NCBI GenBank assembly: GCA_002427105.1
Contig: DIPM01000033.1
Coordinates: 1 to 64,000, forward strand
Source of the DNA: Marinilabiliaceae bacterium UBA5488
Lineage (GTDB): Bacteria; Bacteroidota; Bacteroidia; Bacteroidales; Marinilabiliaceae
DNA: 64,000 bases
Direction: 5' to 3'
The notes under the pieces were generated by a model. The model was given only the letters and a program-made list of their open reading frames with translations, was not told the DNA's origin and did no database searches. This document shows positions 1-8,904 of this stretch, in pieces (the stretch's first letter is position 1; the number at the start of each line of letters is the position of its first letter). The position numbers and the translations under genes were made by a program.

Positions 1-123
1 AAATTTTTACGCTGAATTGCTGAGCTTAAGTACTGTATTATCATACGGCAGCACTCAATCGAAATCTGGCAGAAAGCATAAAAGAGTTTTTCCTAACCAA
101 AATAGTTTGAAACAGTCTTGTTA

Positions 124-723
124 TTAAAGCTCCTTTAAGCCGGCAACGGGAATAGGATACAATTGCAGTGCTTGTTCCAAATACTCATCACGTTTTAGCT
201 GATCGGCAGATACTATCTCCGGGTAGAAGCGGTGATCTACAATCTCCATCCCACAGTATCCAAACACTTCGCCGCCCTGGATAGCTTTAAATGCTTCAAG
301 AAGGCCCTTTTCTTCATATTCTTTAATGCTATTGCCCATGGTGGTGTGAATAAGCACCTTCTTGCCTGTAAGAAGGCCTTTAGCACCATCTCTGCTATAT
401 TTAAAAGCAAAGCCGTTGCTAAACACTCTGTCAATGTAGCCCTTCAACACGGCAGGGAAACTTGCCCACCAAAGAGGGTAAATAACTGTTATTAAATCTG
501 ATTGGCGTATTAATTCCTGTTCAGCCTCAATGTCAAACGGAGTCTCACCGGATTTCAAGGCTTTTAAATCCTCACCATCCAAAATCGATTTAAACTCGCC
601 CTCGTAAAGGTTACGCCAAACCACGCTAAGGCCGGCCGACTCATATCCTTCGGCCAATCTGGCGGCCAAATAATTAGTAAAACTTCCTGATGATGGGTGG
701 GCTGAAATAATCAAATGTGTCAT
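124..723 (-). CDS. NAD(P)H dehydrogenase (quinone)-like flavoprotein
   Basis: This 199-residue protein has the flavodoxin-like fold of the NQO/MdaB/KefF family, which uses FAD or FMN to pass two electrons from NAD(P)H to quinones. Visible motifs are the N-terminal phosphate loop SAHPSSGSF (residues 7-15) and the family block YPLWWASFPAVLKGYIDRVF (82-101). The length is normal and the protein should be cytosolic. It stands alone, ending near the window edge and divergent from the SNF2 gene. Family assignment is firm; the actual electron acceptor cannot be told from sequence. Confidence 0.88.
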   Translation of the reverse strand: MTHLIISAHPSSGSFTNYLAARLAEGYESAGLSVVWRNLYEGEFKSILDGEDLKALKSGETPFDIEAEQELIRQSDLITVIYPLWWASFPAVLKGYIDRVFSNGFAFKYSRDGAKGLLTGKKVLIHTTMGNSIKEYEEKGLLEAFKAIQGGEVFGYCGMEIVDHRFYPEIVSADQLKRDEYLEQALQLYPIPVAGLKEL

Positions 724-903
724 ATATAAATCCCTATTAACAACTCTTAGTTTGTTGTTTAATGTTAGTAATTATTCAAAAAAGTTAAGCTGCCATTTTC
801 AAATCACACAAATCAAAATTTATGGCTCACTGCGGCATCTAAATTATCAAAACCAGCCTGAAGCCGCTTTGTTCAACTTATCCAAATTTTCCTTCCTTTT
901 TAC

Positions 904-911
904 TATCTTTG
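904..911 (+). promoter_or_regulatory. -7 promoter box of the SNF2 gene
   Basis: TATCTTTG matches the Bacteroidota -7 consensus TAnnTTTG and lies 29 bases before the ATG at 941. No clear -33 TTTG is visible at the usual distance. Confidence 0.6.
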
Positions 912-940
912 CTGACTTATAAATTAGCATAAGCGAGTAG

Positions 941-3841
941 ATGGAACAACTCATAGTAGTTTTTACACCAAAAAGAAATATTGGCATAACAGCAATACCA
1001 TATCTGGCAAAATTTAATGCGAATCAGCCCATAGAATTGGTAGAGCATGCCACACCTGAACATATTAACAAGAAGGCAGAATATTTTACTCAGGAAGAGA
1101 AGGAGCTTATTAACCTACTTACGCGTATCAGCGACCAACAACTCCACAGAAAGTATAGCCGGGAAGGTACGCTTAAGCAGTTTATGGAGACTCTTCCTCT
1201 TCACAAATTTCTTGATAGTCTTATCCTGCCTTTTATTGACGATACTCTTTATTTGGCTATAAAACTATTGGCAAAGTCCGATGTAAAAGCCTATTATAAA
1301 GAAAGCTATTTTGGAAATCTATATAACTCCGATCTTATGTCAATCCCCCGGGTAGCGGCTAAGCCTCTATTCGACTTTGAATTAACCGCCGAAGAGCTTA
1401 TTTACTCTTTGAGAGTGTCGCAGATTCTGCCTGGAAAGGAAGAGCCTAAGGAATTTTCACTTATGGGGCGAAATGTGGAATTTATCTGCAAAAAAATTGC
1501 TGTTATTAAAATTAACAACCAGGTATATTTTTTCGAAAACATTGACCACAATAAGTTTAAGCCATTTCTAAATACCACCGCGATACACGTTCCCGCTTCA
1601 AAGGTGGAAACATATATGGCTGGATTTGTTGCCAATTGTATTAGGAGCTTTGATGTTAATGCTAGTGGTTTTACTATCGATATAAAGAGTGAAAGTCCTT
1701 CTCCTCAGCTATCACTTATTAATAATCTCAACAATGAACCCGTGCTGGGATTGTATTTCAAATACCCAAACAGGACTTTTTTGGCCGATAAAAAGTCCTC
1801 TGTATATGTTGATTGCGTAAAAGAAGGGACTAACTACCGGTTTTATAAGATAATCCGCGATTTTGTCTATGAAGAGACGATTGTAAAACACTTGATACAT
1901 TTAGGACTCGAAAAGTGCGGGGATGCACTTTTCAAACCCGCTGCCTGCCCAAAAGACATTAATGAAACGGCTATGCTGTCATATCTGGCGGAATGGATAG
2001 CTAAAAATACAGACAAACTAAAACACTATGGCGTTTCTGTTGACACAAGCTTCTTCGGACGGCAGATTTATTTGGGTGTTCCCAAGCTTGTGATCGATAG
2101 CCACGAAAATCGTGATTGGTTTGATATACAAGCTAAGGTTCTTATTGGAGATTTTGTTGTCCCCTTTTTGAAATTCAGAAAAAACCTTATTGAAGGTCAG
2201 CCCGAGTATGAACTTCCCAACAAGCAGATTTTTCTAATACCACCCGAGTGGTTTACTCGCTTTAGTGAGCTATTCGATTATGCCAAGCTTGATAAGGATA
2301 GTATTCGCCTGCCAAGAACACACTTTGATATTATAGAGCGTGTAAAGCACGGTAGCTCCAGGCTTGACAATGCGAAACATAAACCAGGGATAGTTTTTCC
2401 TTCCTCAGAACTGCCTGAAGGTATTAATGCTACTCTACGTCCCTATCAAATAGAAGGATATGAATGGCTTAATTTCCTCAAAGAGAATGGCTATGGAGGG
2501 ATATTGGCTGATGATATGGGTTTGGGAAAGACCTTACAAACTATTTCTCTTCTGCAAAAAGTATATCAGGGAGATGATAGGGCAAAAGGACTTCGTGAAG
2601 GCATGATTGAGCCTTCCTTAATCGTGATGCCAACATCTCTGATACACAACTGGCAGTCAGAGCTCAATAAGTTTGCCCCTGCATTAAGGGTATATAATTA
2701 CACAGGCGGAAATAGACTGAAATCTAAAGAGATATGGAAGGTATTTAATCATTATCATGTTGTGCTGACAAGCTATGGTGTCTTAAGAAATGATATTGAA
2801 CTTTTAGGCAATTGTTCCTTCCATTATTTTATACTCGACGAAAGTCAGTATGTTAAAAACCCCGGTTCAAAAATATATGCCGCAGTAAAGACTATTAATT
2901 CAAAATATCGTTTGACCTTGACCGGAACACCGATTGAAAATTCGCTAGTTGACCTATGGGCGCAGATGAACCTGGTAAACAAAGGACTGCTGGGATCCCT
3001 TGCTTTTTTTAAACGGAGTTTTATCCTGCCTATAACACGCCAGAATGACCAGGAGAAGGAACAAAGACTACAGCGCCTTATTCAGCCCTTTCTGCTGCGA
3101 AGAACCAAAGAAAAGGTTGCCGGAGATTTACCTCCAATTATGGAACAGACCCTTTATTGTGATATGACGCCTGAGCAGGAAAGCTTTTATGAACGTGAAA
3201 AATCGGGTGTCAGAAATTCTATTGCCCAAATTTTTGAAGGTAAATCATCAGGTCAAAACAAAATGATAGCTCTGGAGGCTCTGACCAAGCTTCGCCAGAT
3301 AGCTAATCACCCGCTTATGATTGATAAGACCTACACAGGCTCGTCGGGCAAGTTTGAACAGATTATTGATAATCTGGAAAACATTATTGCTGAGGGGCAC
3401 AATGTCCTTGTATTTTCATCCTTCACAAAAGACCTGGAGTTGTTGGAAACAGTGCTTAAGGAGCGAAAGTTGCAATACTCAATGCTTACCGGAAAAACCA
3501 AAGAACGTGAGAGAGTCATCAAGGAGTTTAACAACAAGGCTTCAGTCTTTCTAATTTCTCTAAAGGCCGGAGGAGTTGGATTGAACCTTACCAAGGCTGA
3601 CTATGTTTTTATGTTGAACCCTTGGTGGAACCCTGCAGCTGAAGCACAAGCGATAAGCAGGGCTCACAGAATCGGACAGACTAAGAGCGTGTTTGTTTAC
3701 CGCTTTTTATCATCCGGTACTATTGAAGAGAAGATTGCAAAGCTTCAACAGGAGAAATCTGAACTGGCCGATACCTTTATTAACAGTAATAATCCTCTTT
3801 CGGAACTTAGCCGGGAAGATATTCTGGAGCTTTTTTCTTAA
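941..3841 (+). CDS. SNF2-family DEAD/DEAH-box ATPase (helicase-like)
   Basis: A 966-residue SNF2 ATPase, a DNA translocase of the RapA/HepA type. The ATPase core is complete: Walker A DDMGLGKT at 524-531, Walker B DESQ at 633-636 and the motif VI block SRAHRIGQ at 906-913, followed by a normal C-terminal tail. About 480 N-terminal residues precede the core; I see no zinc-binding SWIM motif in them. The ATG at 941 follows a clear -7 box. The role may be remodelling of protein-DNA or polymerase-DNA complexes, but the partner is unknown. The GIN-domain gene starts 64 bases downstream on the same strand. Confidence 0.9.
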   Translation: MEQLIVVFTPKRNIGITAIPYLAKFNANQPIELVEHATPEHINKKAEYFTQEEKELINLLTRISDQQLHRKYSREGTLKQFMETLPLHKFLDSLILPFIDDTLYLAIKLLAKSDVKAYYKESYFGNLYNSDLMSIPRVAAKPLFDFELTAEELIYSLRVSQILPGKEEPKEFSLMGRNVEFICKKIAVIKINNQVYFFENIDHNKFKPFLNTTAIHVPASKVETYMAGFVANCIRSFDVNASGFTIDIKSESPSPQLSLINNLNNEPVLGLYFKYPNRTFLADKKSSVYVDCVKEGTNYRFYKIIRDFVYEETIVKHLIHLGLEKCGDALFKPAACPKDINETAMLSYLAEWIAKNTDKLKHYGVSVDTSFFGRQIYLGVPKLVIDSHENRDWFDIQAKVLIGDFVVPFLKFRKNLIEGQPEYELPNKQIFLIPPEWFTRFSELFDYAKLDKDSIRLPRTHFDIIERVKHGSSRLDNAKHKPGIVFPSSELPEGINATLRPYQIEGYEWLNFLKENGYGGILADDMGLGKTLQTISLLQKVYQGDDRAKGLREGMIEPSLIVMPTSLIHNWQSELNKFAPALRVYNYTGGNRLKSKEIWKVFNHYHVVLTSYGVLRNDIELLGNCSFHYFILDESQYVKNPGSKIYAAVKTINSKYRLTLTGTPIENSLVDLWAQMNLVNKGLLGSLAFFKRSFILPITRQNDQEKEQRLQRLIQPFLLRRTKEKVAGDLPPIMEQTLYCDMTPEQESFYEREKSGVRNSIAQIFEGKSSGQNKMIALEALTKLRQIANHPLMIDKTYTGSSGKFEQIIDNLENIIAEGHNVLVFSSFTKDLELLETVLKERKLQYSMLTGKTKERERVIKEFNNKASVFLISLKAGGVGLNLTKADYVFMLNPWWNPAAEAQAISRAHRIGQTKSVFVYRFLSSGTIEEKIAKLQQEKSELADTFINSNNPLSELSREDILELFS

Positions 3842-3905
3842 GCAAAAGCAGCTTTAATTGAAAAAATGGCGTAATTATTGAAGCTAAGCACTAAAAATTG
3901 AAGAT

Positions 3906-4616
3906 ATGAAGAGACTGACATATTTAATATTAGCACTGTTGTGTATAAACGCCGTGATAGTGGCGCAGGCCAATACAACAGGAGATTCCGCGAATATAGA
4001 AACGCGGATTTTGCAGGCTTTTGAAAGCCTGCAAATCAGCCGGGGTATCAATGTAACCTTGGTTGAAGCTGATGAGCCGAAGGCTGAAATCTATATTCAG
4101 AACGCTTCCACTGACGAGGTCATAATAGAGCAGGAAGGCAGCAAGCTTAACATCCGCATGAAGTCGCGCTCTTACCCCGATAGTGTTGCAGTTAACGTTT
4201 TTCTGCATTACCAAATTATTAATAAAATTAGCGCACTAAGCGGAGGCAGCGTTTATAATAAATGGGAGCTTGAAACTGAAGAACTGATGATTGAATCAGG
4301 GGCTAATGCTAAACTTGAATTGGAAATATTAGTAGCCAAACTTACTATAAATGCGGCTTCCTCGGAAATAGAGCTTAACGGAGAGGCCAAAGCATTTGAC
4401 CTTAACGCTACTTCAGGCACTAAGGTGGAAGCCGGCGGACTAGAAGTTGAGGATGCCACCATAAGGGCTAATACCGGCTCAAAGGTTCAGTTGTTGGTCA
4501 ACAACAGCCTATATGCAAGAATTGGCACCGGGGCACTGGTTCAATACGCCGGAAATCCTGCTAAAGTTGAAAGCAGTGTGACTCTGGGAGGAAAGCTTGA
4601 AGCACTTAATGAATAA
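3906..4616 (+). CDS. DUF2807 (GIN domain) exported protein
   Basis: A 236-residue protein with a signal peptide (residues 1-20, ending near VIVAQA) followed by a repetitive beta-rich body typical of the putative auto-transporter adhesin head GIN domain (DUF2807), a family very common in Bacteroidota. Stretches such as SLQISRGINVTLVEA and the later alternation of short hydrophobic strands with N/G/S turns fit a right-handed beta-helix. Likely periplasmic or surface located; function unknown. It is convergent with folD, with only 23 bases between the stops. Confidence 0.8.
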   Translation: MKRLTYLILALLCINAVIVAQANTTGDSANIETRILQAFESLQISRGINVTLVEADEPKAEIYIQNASTDEVIIEQEGSKLNIRMKSRSYPDSVAVNVFLHYQIINKISALSGGSVYNKWELETEELMIESGANAKLELEILVAKLTINAASSEIELNGEAKAFDLNATSGTKVEAGGLEVEDATIRANTGSKVQLLVNNSLYARIGTGALVQYAGNPAKVESSVTLGGKLEALNE

Positions 4617-4639
4617 GGTCGCTTTGATAGGGTCTTCAA

Positions 4640-5512
4640 CTATTTCTTTCGGGCTGCTTTAAGGGTGTTAAGCAGCAAGGATGCTATTGTCATTGGCCCT
4701 ACCCCTCCCGGTACAGGTGTTATGTAAGAGCACTTTGGAGCCACCTTTTCAAAATCCACGTCGCCTTTTAATCGCCATCCGCTTTTGGTCTCCGAAGAAG
4801 GAACACGGGTTGTGCCAACATCTATGACCACAGCCCCCTCTTTGACCATATCCTCTTTCAAAAACTCAGGAATACCCAGAGCGACCACAATTATATCAGC
4901 CTGAAGGCAAAGCTCTTTTAGTCCTTTAGTGCGACTGTGGCACAAAGTCACGGTTGCGTCGCCCGGCTTGCCTTTAAGCGATAGAAGAATGCTCAAAGGG
5001 CGTCCAACGATATTGCTCCGACCAATAATGACAACATGTTTTCCGGAGGTCTCTATGCCGTAACGTTTTATTAACTCCATAATGCCTTGCGGCGTAGCCG
5101 AAATATAGGCATCTGAACCGGTAATCATTCGCCCCAAATTTTGAGGATGAAAACCATCTACATCCTTGGAGGGATCTATTGCTTCGGTTATCCTCTCTTC
5201 TGAAATATGTGATGGAAGGGGCAATTGAACAATAAACCCATCTATATCCTCATCTTTATTAAGCTTATTAACCGCCGCAAGCAACTCTTGTTCGCTAACA
5301 TCTTCATCAAATCTGACCAAGGTAGATGAAAAACCAACCTCCTCACAGGCTTTTATCTTTGCCGCCACGTAGGTCTCACTTCCACCGTCATTTCCTACTA
5401 AAACTGCAGCCAAATGAGGTCTTTTCTTAGCCGAAGCCACCATCTGCTTCACTTCAAGGGCAATTTCGTCCTTTACCGTTCGCGAGGTTTGTTTTCCGTC
5501 AATTAATTGCAT
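4640..5512 (-). CDS. folD: Bifunctional methylenetetrahydrofolate dehydrogenase/cyclohydrolase
   Basis: FolD interconverts 5,10-methylene-THF and 10-formyl-THF in cytosolic one-carbon metabolism. The 290-residue protein has all signatures: [14 protein letters not shown] with catalytic Lys52, GFIVQLPLP (92-100), DVDGFHPQN (117-125), the NADP loop GRSNIVGRP (164-172) and [10 protein letters not shown] (266-275). Length is normal. It lies 58 bases downstream of ffh on the same strand, with a GC-rich hairpin between them, so it may be partly uncoupled from ffh. Confidence 0.97.
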   Translation of the reverse strand: MQLIDGKQTSRTVKDEIALEVKQMVASAKKRPHLAAVLVGNDGGSETYVAAKIKACEEVGFSSTLVRFDEDVSEQELLAAVNKLNKDEDIDGFIVQLPLPSHISEERITEAIDPSKDVDGFHPQNLGRMITGSDAYISATPQGIMELIKRYGIETSGKHVVIIGRSNIVGRPLSILLSLKGKPGDATVTLCHSRTKGLKELCLQADIIVVALGIPEFLKEDMVKEGAVVIDVGTTRVPSSETKSGWRLKGDVDFEKVAPKCSYITPVPGGVGPMTIASLLLNTLKAARKK

Positions 5513-5532
5513 GTCATCTTTGTTTTTGTTGA

Positions 5533-5560
5533 TACCCCGGCGACTTAAGCCCCGGGGGAT
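5533..5560 (-). terminator. GC-rich hairpin between ffh and folD
   Basis: CCCCGG and CCGGGG arms enclose about ten bases between the ffh stop and the folD start. There is no U-tract on the minus strand, so this may be an attenuating or RNA-stabilising hairpin rather than a true terminator. Confidence 0.3.
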
Positions 5561-5570
5561 ACTACTTGTA

Positions 5571-6905
5571 TTATCTGCGACCCATAGACATATTAGACAA
5601 AACCTTAGATAGGTTTTTCCCTTGTCCGGCCATTTTCATCACTTTTCTGGTGTCATCAAACTGCTTAATCAATCTGTTCACCTCCTGAATGGATGTTCCA
5701 CTACCTGCTGCTATTCTCTTACGACGACTTCCGTTAAGTATAGATGGGTTTTCCCGCTCATCGGGCGTCATTGAATAGATAATCGCTTCTACACCCTTAA
5801 AAGCATCATCGTCAAAGTCCATATCCTTAATTGCCTTACCCATGCCCGGAATCATTCCTGCCAAATCTTTCAGGCTTCCCATTTTCTTAATCTGCTGAAT
5901 CTGGCTAAGGAAATCGTTGAAGCTAAATTGATTCTTCTGAATCCTCTTCTGTAATTTACGCGCCTCATCAGCATCAAACTGCTCCTGAGCACGCTCAACA
6001 AGTGATACGATATCACCCATGCCCAAAATACGGTCGGCCATACGGCTGGGGTGGAAAACATCCAATGCATCCATCTTCTCGCCGGTACCCACATATTTTA
6101 TAGGCTTGTTGACTACACTTCTAATTGACAGTGCGGCTCCGCCCCTGGTATCACCATCAAGCTTGGTAAGCACAACTCCATCAAAATCAAGACGATCGTT
6201 AAACTCTTTAGCCGTGTTAACAGCATCCTGACCCGTCATGGAATCAACAACAAAGAGAATCTCTTGAGGATTGACAGCCTTCTTAATAGCTGTAATCTCA
6301 TCCATCATTTGTTCATCGACGGCAAGTCGCCCTGCTGTATCTATAATTACCAGATCGTGCCCCTTACGCTTTGCTTCCTTTACGGCATCCTTTGCTATCT
6401 GAACCGGGTCTTTGCTCCCTTCTTGAGTATAAACCGGAACAGAGGCCTGCTCACCTAGAACCTGCAACTGGTTAATGGCGGCCGGGCGATATACGTCGGC
6501 GGCAACCAGGATGGGATTCTTCGAGCGCTTGGTTTTTAGATGATGGGCAAGCTTCCCGGTAAATGTTGTCTTACCCGAACCTTGCAGACCGGCAATTAAG
6601 ATTATAGCAGGGTCACCCTTTATATTAATGTCGGTGGTTTGCCCTCCCATAAGCTCGGTGAGCTCGTCGTGAACAATCTTAACCATCATCTGCTGTGGCT
6701 TAACAGCGGTGAGCACCTCCTGTCCCATAGCTTTAGCTTTTACCGTTTCGGTAAAAGTCTTGGCTGTTTTGAAGTTAACGTCGGCGTCTAATAAAGCACG
6801 TCGTATTTCTTTGAGCGTTTCCGCTACATTAATTTCAGTTATTGTGCCCTGCCCTTTTAGCAGTTTAAATGATTTTTCTAGCTTTTCCGATAGATTTTCA
6901 AACAT
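5571..6905 (-). CDS. ffh: Signal recognition particle protein Ffh (SRP54)
   Basis: Ffh binds 4.5S RNA and signal sequences and delivers ribosomes to FtsY. From the ATG at 6905 it has 444 residues, starting [13 protein letters not shown] as in the family. An in-frame start at 6941 would add 12 atypical residues and overlaps the likely promoter, so I reject it. The N domain spans about 1-90 and the GTPase domain carries GLQGSGKTT (106-114), DTAGR (189-193) and TKLDG (247-251). The Met-rich M domain ends in [18 protein letters not shown]. folD follows. Confidence 0.97.
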   Translation of the reverse strand: MFENLSEKLEKSFKLLKGQGTITEINVAETLKEIRRALLDADVNFKTAKTFTETVKAKAMGQEVLTAVKPQQMMVKIVHDELTELMGGQTTDINIKGDPAIILIAGLQGSGKTTFTGKLAHHLKTKRSKNPILVAADVYRPAAINQLQVLGEQASVPVYTQEGSKDPVQIAKDAVKEAKRKGHDLVIIDTAGRLAVDEQMMDEITAIKKAVNPQEILFVVDSMTGQDAVNTAKEFNDRLDFDGVVLTKLDGDTRGGAALSIRSVVNKPIKYVGTGEKMDALDVFHPSRMADRILGMGDIVSLVERAQEQFDADEARKLQKRIQKNQFSFNDFLSQIQQIKKMGSLKDLAGMIPGMGKAIKDMDFDDDAFKGVEAIIYSMTPDERENPSILNGSRRKRIAAGSGTSIQEVNRLIKQFDDTRKVMKMAGQGKNLSKVLSNMSMGRR

Positions 6906-6929
6906 CTTAGATCTAACTTTAAATTTCGG

Positions 6930-6946
6930 CAAAAATAACAAAAATA
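6930..6946 (-). promoter_or_regulatory. Tandem -7 boxes upstream of ffh
   Basis: Two TATTTTTG boxes on the minus strand (6937-6930 and 6946-6939) fit TAnnTTTG and lie 25-40 bases before the ffh ATG at 6905. They support the shorter Ffh start. Confidence 0.5.
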
Positions 6947-6990
6947 TACTCTACCTACCGATTAAATGCCAGTAATTGTTATTTTCAAAT

Positions 6991-7249
6991 CACTGCTGTC
7001 CGGTTAAAGAAATGAATGAAGGGTGTTTTGCTGAAATGCCTACCCAGATCGGGGAACTAAGCTTATGAAAATTTAAGGCCTTCGGCGTTTCAAATAGCAC
7101 GAGACAGAGAATTTTTGTAATTGAAATACTCAAATTCGCTCTTCTCCGAATAAAGGGGCTTACATTTGAAAGAAAAGATAACCGTCGCTGATTCGGTGAT
7201 AGTTAGAGGCAGGAATTTATTAATAAATCGGCTTACCGGACAACAATGA
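6991..7249. mobile_element. MITE-like element (about 258 bp) with inverted ends and target duplication
   Basis: The left end reads CACTGCTGTCCGGTTAA (from 6991) and the complement of the right end reads CATTGTTGTCCGGTAAG (from 7248), matching at 13 of 17 bases with a shared core TGTCCGGT. The 9-bp sequence TTTCAAATC stands directly outside both ends (6983-6991 and 7250-7258), as expected for a target-site duplication. The interior has no open frame longer than a few tens of codons. This is the form of a non-autonomous element or an internally deleted insertion sequence. The parent transposase family cannot be named from the window, and no second copy is seen here. Confidence 0.7.
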
Positions 7250-7363
7250 TTTCAAATCTGCGCATTGAGGGATACCGGATTTCTACTAATTTTCTTCTAT
7301 ATTTTTTCACTATAAGCAGACAGATAGCTATATTTACTTATTAAAACTCTAAAAACAATTATT

Positions 7364-7537
7364 ATGAGCAAGGATTGTGGAAGTTCAGGTGCTATATATG
7401 GATTAGGGCTAATTGGTGCAGCAATATACTTTATTTCAGGAGCCGCCAGTTTTTGGGCCGGGGTTCTTGGCTTTTTAAAAGCAATGGTTTGGCCTGCCTT
7501 CTTGGTATATGAGCTTCTAAAGCATATAGGAGCTTAA
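7364..7537 (+). CDS. Small (57 aa) two-helix membrane protein
   Basis: A 57-residue frame from ATG at 7364 to TAA at 7537. It has a Gly-rich start (MSKDCGSSGAIYGLG), then two hydrophobic stretches: about 11-29 (IYGLGLIGAAIYFISGAAS) and about 31-49 (WAGVLGFLKAMVWPAFLVY). It ends in ELLKHIGA. From memory, small proteins with the pattern IYGxGxIGAAxYxI...VWPAxLVYELLK occur in many bacterial phyla, which would make this a real conserved gene of unknown function. It sits just after the MITE; a TATATTTA box near 7329 may drive it and a perfect hairpin follows at 7565. Confidence 0.72.
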   Translation: MSKDCGSSGAIYGLGLIGAAIYFISGAASFWAGVLGFLKAMVWPAFLVYELLKHIGA

Positions 7538-7866
7538 ATTTAGGGCTTTTTCGTAAACTTTCTCTTGTCGCATTTTATGCGACAATGTTATGGTTTTGCC
7601 TTATATTCAGCGATTTGAACAATAATTTTGGCGACTTGTGACTTATGCAGCCTCAAAATGATAACATAATTAAGTACTCACCCTATTATTTAAACTGAAT
7701 AAAAATAACAAAAAACTAATTGATTTATCACATTATAAATCAGAGTATATAGCATATTTATAAAATATTAGTAGCAAATAATAATTTAGATTTATTCAAA
7801 TAATTATTTTTTTTGCCAAATTGGAAACCTGAATAGAAGCTGAAACAACTAAATAAATCTGTAGTT
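7538..7866. other. AT-rich intergenic region
   Basis: 329 bases without a supported gene. It holds the hairpin at 7565-7585 and then AT-rich sequence leading to the metallophosphatase. A T-rich stretch ending TTTTTTTTGCC (around 7808-7818) may contain a degenerate -7 box. I see no RNA gene or repeat here. Confidence 0.6.
7565..7585 (+). terminator. Hairpin after the 57-aa gene
   Basis: TTGTCGCAT and ATGCGACAA form a perfect 9-bp stem with a 3-base loop, 28 bases after the stop of the small membrane protein. The following sequence (TGTTATGGTTTTG) has only a weak T-run, so it is a possible terminator or an operator-like palindrome. Confidence 0.4.
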
Positions 7867-8859
7867 GTGATAAGAAGAGTAAAGAGTCTGATAAAATCTA
7901 AGCTCGCGACTGGAGGGGCGGAAAATAAGAAGAGTGGCTTTGATATTATCGGAGATATCCATGGCTACCACAAAGAGCTTGTTGATCTTTTATCATCAAT
8001 GGATTATAAAAAGGAGGACGGTGTGTGGAAACACCCCTCCAGAACTGCCGTTTTTGTTGGCGACCTTGTAAGCAGGGGGCCGGACTCGCGGTCTGTATTA
8101 AAAATAGTGCATGATATGGTTGAGAATGGCTCTGCATACGCCATCCTTGGAAATCATGAGCTTAATATGATAGGCTACTTTACTCTTGACAAAAAAGGCA
8201 AGCCCTGCTATCAGCCACCCCCTTCGAATATCTTGCAACTTGAACGGATTCGTGCCCAGTATGCCAAAAATGTGGAACTACTTCAAAGCTATGTAAAATG
8301 GCTTCGAACTTTGCCCTTTTATTTGGAGCTCGATTCTTTCAGGGTGGTTCATGCTTATTGGAACGACAGTAATCTGAAGTTGATTTCAGAAACGATAACG
8401 GAGGGGCGCCTAAGCAAAAAAATGATTAAGGAAATATTTAAGGGAAAAACCGAATTTGCGCAGGCTGTAAAACAGACAACCAGAGGAATTGAGCTTAGTC
8501 TTCCGGATAATCTTGTTATAAAAGATGCCAAGAATGTACCTCGAACCAATTTTCGCATAAAATGGTGGCAGGAACCATCCGGCAAAACATTCAGAGAACT
8601 TGGTTTTGGAAATCGCTTTTTGTTACCCAATTATACCGTACCCGAACAGATACTCTTCCCCTTTGACATTTATGATACAAGCAAAGCTGCGCTTTTTTTC
8701 GGTCATTACTGTCTTGGTACCGATCCCAAAATTGTTGCTCCAAACCTTTGTTGTGTTGATGGCTGCGTTGCGGGCAACGGCACGCTTCTGGCCTATCGTT
8801 GGAATGGTGAAAACACGCTCAGCGATGCTAACATTGCCATAGCTCCCATCACTCTTTAA
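7867..8859 (+). CDS. Calcineurin-like metallophosphatase
   Basis: A 330-residue member of the PPP-type metallophosphoesterases (Ser/Thr phosphatase, PrpE and ApaH relatives), which use two metals to hydrolyse phosphoesters. The signature blocks are GDIHG (29-33), GDLVSRGPDS (65-74) and GNHE (95-98), with a late FGHYC block. No ATG exists upstream of GDIHG in this frame, so the GTG at 7867 (MIRRVKSL) is the best start. The substrate, whether protein, dinucleoside polyphosphate or other, cannot be told. It ends 45 bases before the dipeptidase gene. Confidence 0.82.
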   Translation: MIRRVKSLIKSKLATGGAENKKSGFDIIGDIHGYHKELVDLLSSMDYKKEDGVWKHPSRTAVFVGDLVSRGPDSRSVLKIVHDMVENGSAYAILGNHELNMIGYFTLDKKGKPCYQPPPSNILQLERIRAQYAKNVELLQSYVKWLRTLPFYLELDSFRVVHAYWNDSNLKLISETITEGRLSKKMIKEIFKGKTEFAQAVKQTTRGIELSLPDNLVIKDAKNVPRTNFRIKWWQEPSGKTFRELGFGNRFLLPNYTVPEQILFPFDIYDTSKAALFFGHYCLGTDPKIVAPNLCCVDGCVAGNGTLLAYRWNGENTLSDANIAIAPITL

Positions 8860-8869
8860 CAAAAAGAGC

Positions 8870-8877
8870 TATATTTG
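8870..8877 (+). promoter_or_regulatory. -7 promoter box of the C69 dipeptidase gene
   Basis: TATATTTG fits TAnnTTTG and lies 28 bases before the ATG at 8905. It overlaps a TTG at 8875 that would otherwise be a longer in-frame start, which argues for the ATG. Confidence 0.55.
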
Positions 8878-8904
8878 CCGGTGTTGATTATTAGAGAAAA
8901 AGAT

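Noticed and set aside
2..127. Open plus-strand frame from the window edge to a TAA at 125-127, 41 codons
   Set aside because: It is Ser/Thr- and Lys-rich, matches nothing I know, and an AT-rich spacer can stay open this long. It may be the tail of an upstream gene but cannot be supported.
4655..4680. GCTGCTT...AAGCAGC repeat near the folD stop as a terminator
   Set aside because: It lies within the folD coding end (NTLKAARKK) and has no T-run in either direction.
6906..6941. Longer Ffh start at 6941
   Set aside because: The 12 extra residues are unlike the family and overlap the likely promoter boxes.
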